From: an uncultured Blautia sp.
Lineage (GTDB): Bacteria; Bacillota; Clostridia; Lachnospirales; Lachnospiraceae
Length of the DNA: 5,490 nt
Assembly: GCA_900551465.1 (NCBI GenBank)
Contig: URWL01000157.1
Span: forward strand, 1-5,490
Reading direction: 5' to 3'
The notes beneath the pieces were generated by a model that saw only the letters and a program-made list of their open reading frames with translations, was not told where the DNA came from and did no database searches. The position numbers and the translations under genes are program-made. Positions 1 through 5,490 of the stretch are shown piece after piece (positions within the stretch are counted from its first letter, which is position 1; each line of letters opens with the position of its first letter).

Positions 1-198
1 CTGACACCAATGCGTGCAGATAATGTAAACGGACATCTTCTTTTCGGTACTACAGGAGCGATGGTACAGACGACCGTATGTAACGGAAAGGTTCTGATGA
101 AAGACCGTGAAGTCCTTGTCTGTGATGAGGCTAAGATGATGGCGGACTGCCGTCAGGCTGCAAAAGAGCTTGCTGACGACATCAACGCTGGCAAATAA
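1..198 (+). CDS. ssnA: SsnA-type amidohydrolase, C-terminal 65 residues (5' truncated)
   Basis: The reading frame is open from base 1 and ends at TAA 196-198, so this is the tail of a gene that begins outside the window; the ATG at 10 is internal. The segment reads ADNVNGHLLFG near its start, then VCNGKVLMKDRE, the closing beta strands of the small composite domain that flanks the metal-dependent barrel in amidohydrolases. It ends in an Ala/Lys-rich helix. The NxxGHLLFG wording followed by a 'nGkvlmkdre' strand is what I recall of SsnA, the putative aminohydrolase of the selenium-linked purine cluster. The metal ligands and active site lie upstream and cannot be checked. Family members are roughly 440 residues long, so about 85 percent is missing. 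Presumed role: cytoplasmic hydrolysis of a purine-derived ring or amide; the substrate is not deducible here. The link to ygfK (29-base gap, same strand) strengthens the call. A generic chlorohydrolase/guanine-deaminase-like enzyme is the main alternative. Confidence 0.85.
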   Translation: MTPMRADNVNGHLLFGTTGAMVQTTVCNGKVLMKDREVLVCDEAKMMADCRQAAKELADDINAGK

Positions 199-213
199 AT
201 ATAGAACTATCAT

Positions 214-219
214 GGGAGG
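214..219 (+). promoter_or_regulatory. Shine-Dalgarno site of ygfK
   Basis: GGGAGG lies 8 bases before the ATG at 228. It fixes that ATG as the start in preference to the next in-frame ATG at 240, which would be 20 bases away. The 29-base ssnA-ygfK gap has no room for a separate promoter with this site, so the two genes are very probably co-transcribed. Confidence 0.9.
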
Positions 220-227
220 TAAAAACT

Positions 228-3227
228 ATGAGTGAAAAAATGACCTGTATGTCCTTCGGACAGTTAATGGACTGGGTTTTAACTGAGCATAAAGAAAAAA
301 ACACCGTATTTGGCGTACACAGAGCATATCAGGCAGATACAGCCAAAGATATGGAGATTTTTGGCAGAAATCTGGAAACACCGATTGGACCTGCAGCAGG
401 TCCGAATACCCAGCTTGCACAGAATATTGTTGCTTCCTATTATGCAGGAGCAAGATTCTTTGAACTGAAGACTGTTCAGAAAATGGACGGAGACGAACTG
501 GCTGCATGTATTAACAGACCCTGTATCCTTGCAGAAGACGAATGCTATAACTGTGAGTGGTCTACGGAGCTTTATGTTCCGCAGGCGATGGGAGAGTACA
601 TCAAGGCATGGTTCATCCTTCATGTGATGGCGAAGGAATTCGGCCTTGGAGGAACAGACGGATTTCAGTTTAACATTTCTGTAGGCTATGACCTTGCAGG
701 AATCAAAGAGAAAAAAATCGATACCTTTATCGACAGTATGAAAGATGCAAAAGATACGGAAGTATTTAAAGAATGCAGACAGTGGCTTCTTGATCATGCA
801 GATAGATTTGAAAAGGTAACAAAAGAAGATATTGAAGCAATTCCTTCAGAAATCTGCAACTCCGCTACAATCTCTACACTTCATGGATGTCCTCCTAATG
901 AGATCGAGAGTATTGCAAATCATCTTTTTAAAGAAAAACACTTGAATACATTTATTAAGTGCAATCCTACTCTTCTTGGTTATGAATTTGCAAGAAAGAC
1001 CATGGATGACATGGGCTACGATTACATGATGTTCGGTGATTTCCACTTTAAGGATGACCTTCAGTATAAGGATGCTATTCCAATGTTCAAACGCCTTCAG
1101 GCTCTGGCAGATGAACTTAACCTTGCCTTTGGTGTTAAGATCACAAATACCTTCCCGGTAGACGTGACCAGAAATGAGCTTCCAAGTGAAGAAATGTATA
1201 TGTCCGGAAAAGCTTTATTCCCGCTTTCTATTTCTCTGGCCGCCATGCTTTCCAGAGAATTTGACGGAAAACTGCGTATTGCTTATTCCGGAGGTGCAGA
1301 TTTCTATAATATTGACAGAATCGTAGGCTGCGGCGTATGGCCTGTAACAGTTGCTACAACAATCCTTAAGACCGGAGGATACCAGAGATTCACCCAGATG
1401 GCAGAAAAGGTTATGGCTGACGGTGTGAAGCCATGGACAGGCATTGATGTAGAAGCTCTGGAAAAACTTGCTGAGGATGCAAAAAAAGATCCTCATCATG
1501 TAAAAAATATTAAACCTCTTCCAAACAGAAAGAGCGATGAGACAGTTCCGCTTCTGAATTGCTACTTTGCTCCATGTCAGGAAGGATGTCCGATCCATCA
1601 GGATATTCCAGAGTACATTGCTCTTGCAGGAGAAGAGAAATACGCGGAAGCTCTCCGCGTGATCCTTGACAAAAACGCACTTCCGTTTATTACAGGAACT
1701 TTGTGTGCACATAACTGCATGTATAAATGTACCAGAAACTTCTATGAAGAATCTGTCAACATCCGTGGAACCAAACTTCTTGCAGCAGAAAAAGGTTATG
1801 ATGAAGTGATCGGCGAGATCCATGCAGGAGAGAGCAATGGTAAGAAAGTTGCTATTGTAGGCGGAGGCCCTGCAGGTATTGCGGCAGCTTATTTCCTTGC
1901 AAGAGCAGGCGCTTCTGTTACAATTTTTGAAAAAGAAGCCAAACTGGGCGGCGTGATCCGCTATGTGATCCCAGGCTTCCGTATTTCCGCAGATGCCATT
2001 GATAAAGACATTTCCTTTATTGAAAAAATGGGTGTGGAGATCCGTACAAATACAGAGATCACATCTGTAGCTGATGTAAAAGCGCAGGGTTATGATGCAG
2101 TGATCCTTGCAGCAGGCGCCAACAAACCGGGTACATTAAGACTGGAAAAGGGAGAAACAGTAAATGCACTGAAATTCCTGGCAGACTTTAATGCAAACAA
2201 CGGTAAGGTTGACCTTGGAAAGAATGTCGTAGTGATCGGCGGCGGCAACACTGCTATGGATACTGCGAGAGCAGCCAAACGTACCGAAGGCGTAGAGCAT
2301 GTTTATCTGGTATACAGAAGAACCAAACGTTATATGCCTGCTGCAGAGGAAGAGCTTCTGGAGGTACTGGAGGATGGAGTGGAATTCAGAGAACTTCTTT
2401 CTCCTGTAAGCCTGGAAAACGGAACTCTGATCTGTAAGAAGATGGAACTGGGAGCTATGGATGCTTCCGGAAGAGCCGGTGTGACAGAGACAGAAGAGAT
2501 TGTTGAGGTACCTGCAGATACTGTGATCGTGGCAGTTGGAGAGAAGGTTCCTACAGAGTTTTACGAGGCAAACGGCATTAATGTAAATGAAAGAGGAAAA
2601 GCAAAACTGAATCAGGAAACATTGGAAACCAGCGTAAAAGATGTATATCTGGCAGGTGACGGTGCGAAAGGTGCTGCTACTATCGTTGAAGCGATCCGTG
2701 ACGCACAGCTTGTTGCAAAAGCAATTCTTGGAACTTCTGTTGTTTCTGACAGAGCAGTTACCGGTGTTGAAACCGAATGCTATGAAAAGAAAGGTATCCT
2801 GAAAGAAGAAAAGGAAACAGAAAAAGAAAGCCAGAGATGTCTTTCCTGCAGCAAAGTCTGCGAGAACTGTGTAGATGTATGTCCAAACAGAGCAAATATT
2901 TCCATTAAGGTTCCCGGAATGGAAATGGCACAGGTGATCCATGTAGATTATATGTGTAATGAATGCGGAAACTGCAAGACCTTCTGTCCTTATGCAAGTG
3001 CTCCTTATAAGGATAAATTCACATTGTTTGCAAAGGCTGAGGATATGGACGACAGTACAAATGACGGTTTTGCTGTATTAAATGCAGAAACAAAGGAATG
3101 CAGAGTAAGGTTCCTTGGAAATATCACAAACTGCAAAGCTGACGATCCGGCAGATGCTGTTCCGGCAGGAATCCGTAACCTGATCCTGGCTGTGATCAAT
3201 GATTATTCCTATCTGTTATACAAATAA
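228..3227 (+). CDS. ygfK: YgfK, FMN/FAD/iron-sulfur oxidoreductase ('putative selenate reductase subunit')
   Basis: Complete 999-residue protein, near the family's usual length (about 1,000). Domain 1 (about 40-400) is a dihydroorotate-dehydrogenase-like FMN barrel: GPAAGPNTQ near 54, KTVQ at 81-84, HGCPP with Cys221, KCNP at 244-247, and a SGG phosphate loop at 354-356. Domain 2 (about 440-530) is the GltD-type double-cluster domain with Cys445, 450, 454, 493, 497 and 501 and the QDIPEYI motif. Domain 3 (about 539-840) is the FAD/NAD(P)H module: GGGPAG at 545-550, GGGNT at 671-675, AGDG at 809-812. Domain 4 (about 868-925) is a ferredoxin pair: C871-x2-C874-x3-C878-x2-C881-x3-C885-P, then C910-x2-C-x2-C-x3-C920-P. 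No signal peptide or membrane span is seen, so it is cytoplasmic. The wording matches what I recall of E. coli YgfK throughout. The selenate reductase name is historical; genetics in gut bacteria and the gene neighbours favour reductive purine (urate) catabolism. Identity is firm; substrate and electron donor are inferred. Confidence 0.96.
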   Translation: MSEKMTCMSFGQLMDWVLTEHKEKNTVFGVHRAYQADTAKDMEIFGRNLETPIGPAAGPNTQLAQNIVASYYAGARFFELKTVQKMDGDELAACINRPCILAEDECYNCEWSTELYVPQAMGEYIKAWFILHVMAKEFGLGGTDGFQFNISVGYDLAGIKEKKIDTFIDSMKDAKDTEVFKECRQWLLDHADRFEKVTKEDIEAIPSEICNSATISTLHGCPPNEIESIANHLFKEKHLNTFIKCNPTLLGYEFARKTMDDMGYDYMMFGDFHFKDDLQYKDAIPMFKRLQALADELNLAFGVKITNTFPVDVTRNELPSEEMYMSGKALFPLSISLAAMLSREFDGKLRIAYSGGADFYNIDRIVGCGVWPVTVATTILKTGGYQRFTQMAEKVMADGVKPWTGIDVEALEKLAEDAKKDPHHVKNIKPLPNRKSDETVPLLNCYFAPCQEGCPIHQDIPEYIALAGEEKYAEALRVILDKNALPFITGTLCAHNCMYKCTRNFYEESVNIRGTKLLAAEKGYDEVIGEIHAGESNGKKVAIVGGGPAGIAAAYFLARAGASVTIFEKEAKLGGVIRYVIPGFRISADAIDKDISFIEKMGVEIRTNTEITSVADVKAQGYDAVILAAGANKPGTLRLEKGETVNALKFLADFNANNGKVDLGKNVVVIGGGNTAMDTARAAKRTEGVEHVYLVYRRTKRYMPAAEEELLEVLEDGVEFRELLSPVSLENGTLICKKMELGAMDASGRAGVTETEEIVEVPADTVIVAVGEKVPTEFYEANGINVNERGKAKLNQETLETSVKDVYLAGDGAKGAATIVEAIRDAQLVAKAILGTSVVSDRAVTGVETECYEKKGILKEEKETEKESQRCLSCSKVCENCVDVCPNRANISIKVPGMEMAQVIHVDYMCNECGNCKTFCPYASAPYKDKFTLFAKAEDMDDSTNDGFAVLNAETKECRVRFLGNITNCKADDPADAVPAGIRNLILAVINDYSYLLYK

Positions 3228-3252
3228 ATAATCAGACAGAAAGTAAAGAAAA

Positions 3253-3291
3253 ATGAGCGCGTCTCTGTGTTCTGCACAGGGATGCGCTTAT
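3253..3291 (+). promoter_or_regulatory. Intercistronic hairpin between ygfK and xdh
   Basis: Bases 3253-3269 pair with 3275-3291 around a 5-base loop (TTCTG, 3270-3274). This gives a 17-bp stem with no mismatch and three G-U wobbles in the plus-strand RNA. It begins 26 bases after the ygfK stop and ends 26 bases before the xdh start. The plus strand has only TTAT, then ACTG, at the foot of the stem, so it lacks a real U-tract and is a poor terminator in the direction of the genes. On the minus strand the hairpin is followed by TTTTCTTTACTTT, a better terminator tail, but no minus-strand gene uses it. Likely roles are partial termination, protection of the upstream ygfK message, or an RNA-processing boundary that sets different levels of the two proteins. 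The structure is seen directly; the function is inference. Confidence 0.7.
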
Positions 3292-3304
3292 ACTGAATAT
3301 ATGT

Positions 3305-3311
3305 AAGGAGG
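3305..3311 (+). promoter_or_regulatory. Shine-Dalgarno site of xdh
   Basis: AAGGAGG, close to a perfect anti-16S match, sits 6 bases before the ATG at 3318 and decides that start. It lies 13 bases beyond the foot of the upstream hairpin, so the stem would not occlude it. Confidence 0.92.
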
Positions 3312-3317
3312 AATTCT

Positions 3318-5490
3318 ATGTTCAGTTTTTATGTAAATGGAAAAGAATATAAGGAAGAGCAGGATATGAAGCTTCTCCGTTTCCTTCGAGACAGACTCCA
3401 TCTTACATCAGTAAAAGACGGATGCAGTGAAGGCGCCTGCGGAACCTGTCATGTACTGATCGATGGAAAACCGCAAAAAGCCTGTATCCCTTCTCTTTCT
3501 ATGATGGAAGGCCGGCATATACTTACTGTAGAAGGTTTTTCGGAAGAAGAAAAAGAGATTTATGACCGCGCCTTTGGAGAGGCAGGTGCGGTGCAGTGCG
3601 GTTTCTGTATTCCAGGTATGGTCATCAGTGCAAAAGGGCTGATCGATCAGAATCCGGATCCCACCCGTGCTCAGGCAGCGCATGCGATCCGAAATAATAT
3701 CTGCCGCTGTACAGGGTATAAAAAGATCATTGACGGTATCCTGCTTGCTGCAAAATATAAACGGGAGGGACTTCCTGAAAAAAAAGAATATACCTGGAAA
3801 CTGGGAGATCGTGTTCCCAGAGTGGATGTCCGCGAAAAGGTTCTGGGTTACGGACAGTATCCGGACGATGTTTACGAAGAGGGCATGATCTATGGAAGCG
3901 CTCTTCGTTCCGCTTATCCAAGAGCGCTTGTAAAATCTATTGATACGGAGAAAGCAAAGGTTCTTCCGGGAGTGGTCGGTGTATTTACTGCAGAGGATAT
4001 TCCGGGAAGCGTAAAGGTAGGTCATCTGAAACAGGACTGGGACGGTCTGATCCCGGTTGGTAAGATTACTCATTATCTGGGAGATGCCATTGCACTTGTG
4101 GCGGCAGAGACTCCGGAAATTGTAGAAAAAGCAAAGAAACTTATCAAGGTAGAATATGAAGAGCTTCCGATGGTGCGCGACCCGTATGAAGCTATGAAGG
4201 AAGACGCTCCTCTGGTACATGGGGACGGAAATCTTCTTGCTCACTGGCATGTACATCGTGGAGATGCAGATAAAGCGATCGCAGAATCCAAATACGTTCT
4301 TACCGAAAAATTCCACACCCCATGGACAGAACATGCCTTTCTGGAGCCGGAGTGCGCGGTGGCAAAACCGGACGGAGAAGACGGTGTGATCATTTATTCC
4401 ACAGACCAGGGTGTTTATGATACACAGCATGAATGTATGGCGCTTCTGGGACTTCCTGCAGAAAAAGTAAAGGTACGCAATAAACTGGTAGGAGGAGGAT
4501 TTGGAGGAAAAGAAGATGTGACCGTTCAGCATCATGCCGGAATGATCGCTTATCTTACCAAGCGTCCGGTGAAGGTGAAACTTACCAGAGAGGAAAGCAT
4601 CCTGATCCATCCCAAACGCCATCCTATGGATATGGAATTTACCATGGGCTGTGATGAAAACGGAATCATCCGGGGAGTAAAAGCCACAGTTATTGCTGAT
4701 ACCGGAGCTTATGCATCTCTTGGAGGCCCTGTGCTCCAGAGAGCCTGCACACATGCCTCAGGCCCTTACAATTACCAGAATTTTGATATCGACGGAAAAG
4801 CATATTATACAAATAATCCGCCGGCAGGCGCCTTTCGTGGGTTTGGGGTGACGCAGACCTGCTTTGGAGTGGAAATGCTATTGACAAAAATGGCGGAGAA
4901 AGTGGGAATTTCTCCATGGGAGATCCGTTACCGTAATGCTATTCGTCCGGGACAGGAACTTCCTAACGGTCAGCTGGTAGATGCTTCCACCGGACTTGCA
5001 GAAACGCTGGAAGCAGTGAAAGATGTTTACGAAAGTCATCCATATGCCGGAATTGCCTGTGCTATGAAAAATGCCGGAGTGGGTGTAGGACTTCCGGACT
5101 GGGGACGCTGTAAATTATATGTTCATGACGGAAGGGTAGAAATCCATTCCGGAGCCTCCTGCATCGGTCAGGGACTTGGAACGGTACTGGTACAGATGGT
5201 AACAGAACAGCTCGGACTGAAACGGGATCAGATTTACTATGATGCTTCTAATACCTATAACGCACCGGATTCCGGAACCACTTCTGGATCCCGTCAGACC
5301 CTTGTTACCGGTGAAGCGTGCCGTCGGGCATGTGAGAAGCTTCGCGAAGATCTGAAAGAAAAAAGCCTTCAGGAACTGGAAGGCTGTGAGTATCTGGGAG
5401 AATATCTGGCAAAGACAGATGCAATGGGATCTGATGTCAAAAATCCGGTTTCTCATGTAGCTTACGGTTATGCAACGCAGGTATGTATAC
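3318..5490 (+). CDS. xdh: Selenium-dependent xanthine dehydrogenase, fused 2Fe-2S and molybdopterin subunits (3' truncated)
   Basis: The frame is open from ATG 3318 to the window end: 724 codons, no stop. Family proteins are about 850 residues, so roughly the last 125 are missing, including the expected catalytic Glu near the C-terminus. Residues 1-75 are a plant-type 2Fe-2S domain (Cys36, 41, 44, 56). Residues 76-147 are the helical second 2Fe-2S domain (QCGFC with Cys94/97; CRC with Cys129/131). About 174-290 is the hammerhead domain. From about 300 onward is the molybdopterin-binding region: EHAFLEPE at 338-345, Gln364, GGGFGGKE at 392-399, AFRGFG at 505-510, GQG at 617-619, SGSRQT at 656-661. 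Glu399 and Arg475 align by spacing and context with bovine xanthine dehydrogenase Glu802 and Arg880, which hold the purine. There is no FAD domain between the iron-sulfur and molybdenum parts. No in-frame UGA occurs, so selenium, if used, would be a labile Mo ligand, as in the Enterococcus faecalis and purinolytic clostridial enzymes. XdhD-like naming is the alternative. Confidence 0.93.
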   Translation, partial: MFSFYVNGKEYKEEQDMKLLRFLRDRLHLTSVKDGCSEGACGTCHVLIDGKPQKACIPSLSMMEGRHILTVEGFSEEEKEIYDRAFGEAGAVQCGFCIPGMVISAKGLIDQNPDPTRAQAAHAIRNNICRCTGYKKIIDGILLAAKYKREGLPEKKEYTWKLGDRVPRVDVREKVLGYGQYPDDVYEEGMIYGSALRSAYPRALVKSIDTEKAKVLPGVVGVFTAEDIPGSVKVGHLKQDWDGLIPVGKITHYLGDAIALVAAETPEIVEKAKKLIKVEYEELPMVRDPYEAMKEDAPLVHGDGNLLAHWHVHRGDADKAIAESKYVLTEKFHTPWTEHAFLEPECAVAKPDGEDGVIIYSTDQGVYDTQHECMALLGLPAEKVKVRNKLVGGGFGGKEDVTVQHHAGMIAYLTKRPVKVKLTREESILIHPKRHPMDMEFTMGCDENGIIRGVKATVIADTGAYASLGGPVLQRACTHASGPYNYQNFDIDGKAYYTNNPPAGAFRGFGVTQTCFGVEMLLTKMAEKVGISPWEIRYRNAIRPGQELPNGQLVDASTGLAETLEAVKDVYESHPYAGIACAMKNAGVGVGLPDWGRCKLYVHDGRVEIHSGASCIGQGLGTVLVQMVTEQLGLKRDQIYYDASNTYNAPDSGTTSGSRQTLVTGEACRRACEKLREDLKEKSLQELEGCEYLGEYLAKTDAMGSDVKNPVSHVAYGYATQVCI

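Noticed and set aside
2136..2942. 268-codon minus-strand open frame inside ygfK, with similar frames at 279-797 and 1215-1823
   Set aside because: All are codon-aligned antisense shadows of ygfK with Cys/Phe/Ser-rich translations and no family resemblance.
3253..3291. The hairpin as a bacterial SECIS element
   Set aside because: Bacterial SECIS elements lie inside the coding region just after the UGA codon. This one is in a non-coding gap and no in-frame UGA is near.
3289..3294. TATACT as a possible -10 box for an xdh promoter
   Set aside because: The bases about 17 upstream (TGTGTT, within the hairpin) are a poor -35 match, and the sequence overlaps the stem foot. One weak hexamer does not support a promoter.
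3301..3306. ATG-TAA start-stop mini-ORF just before the xdh ribosome site
   Set aside because: No Shine-Dalgarno site precedes it and the two codons can easily arise by chance next to the AAGGAGG element.
3667..3888. 73-codon plus-strand open frame within xdh in another frame
   Set aside because: It overlaps the second 2Fe-2S domain and hammerhead coding region in the wrong frame; no ribosome site or protein-like composition.
4488..4514. GGAGGAGGA...GGAGGA purine-rich tract resembling internal ribosome sites
   Set aside because: It encodes the conserved molybdopterin-binding GGGFGGKE motif; the Gly codons explain the pattern and no gene starts after it.
3408..4754. 448-codon open frame on the minus strand opposite xdh
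   Set aside because: It is exactly codon-aligned with xdh and stays open because xdh rarely uses TTA, CTA or TCA codons (it ends at a TCA Ser codon). The product is rich in Phe, Cys, Ser and His with no recognisable domain, while the plus strand encodes a textbook molybdenum hydroxylase.

Overview
This window is an uninterrupted plus-strand run of three metabolic genes. They are the 3' end of ssnA (amidohydrolase), a complete ygfK (999 residues, multi-cofactor flavin/iron-sulfur oxidoreductase), and the first 724 codons of a molybdenum hydroxylase of the selenium-dependent xanthine dehydrogenase type, which runs off the right edge. The strong GGAGG-type ribosome sites, moderate GC, frequent AGA/GGA/AAA codons and the oxygen-sensitive enzyme set suggest an anaerobic Firmicute. 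A gut clostridium of the Lachnospiraceae kind is my best guess, but no taxonomic marker is present.

Layout: 1-198 is the C-terminal 65 residues of SsnA. A 29-base gap carrying a Shine-Dalgarno site leads to ygfK at 228-3227. A 90-base intercistronic gap (3228-3317) holds a long near-perfect hairpin (3253-3291) and then an excellent Shine-Dalgarno site. xdh starts at 3318 and is open to the window end. No RNA gene, insertion sequence, CRISPR array or minus-strand gene is supported; every long minus-strand frame is a codon-aligned shadow.

How the genes work together: comparative genomics has tied ssnA, ygfK and this class of fused 2Fe-2S/molybdopterin hydroxylase to the labile-selenium trait, in which selenophosphate (SelD) supplies a selenium ligand to the molybdenum centre rather than selenocysteine. 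No in-frame UGA occurs in any of the genes, which agrees with that. More recent work on gut bacteria links ygfK, ssnA and neighbouring yge genes to anaerobic breakdown of purines such as urate. The sequence supports purine chemistry. The Xdh retains the purine-pocket Glu and Arg of xanthine dehydrogenases. YgfK has the same modules as dihydropyrimidine dehydrogenase (which reduces an aromatic pyrimidine ring), but with the flavin barrel at the N-terminus instead of after the FAD/NADPH modules.

I therefore read the window as part of an anaerobic purine-catabolism operon: molybdenum/selenium redox chemistry at the ring by Xdh, reductive chemistry by YgfK and hydrolysis by SsnA. The exact steps and order are inference. 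I do not see a wholly unknown system. The points that most merit a second look are YgfK's permuted architecture, the absence of an obvious FAD subunit beside Xdh, and the hairpin between ygfK and xdh.
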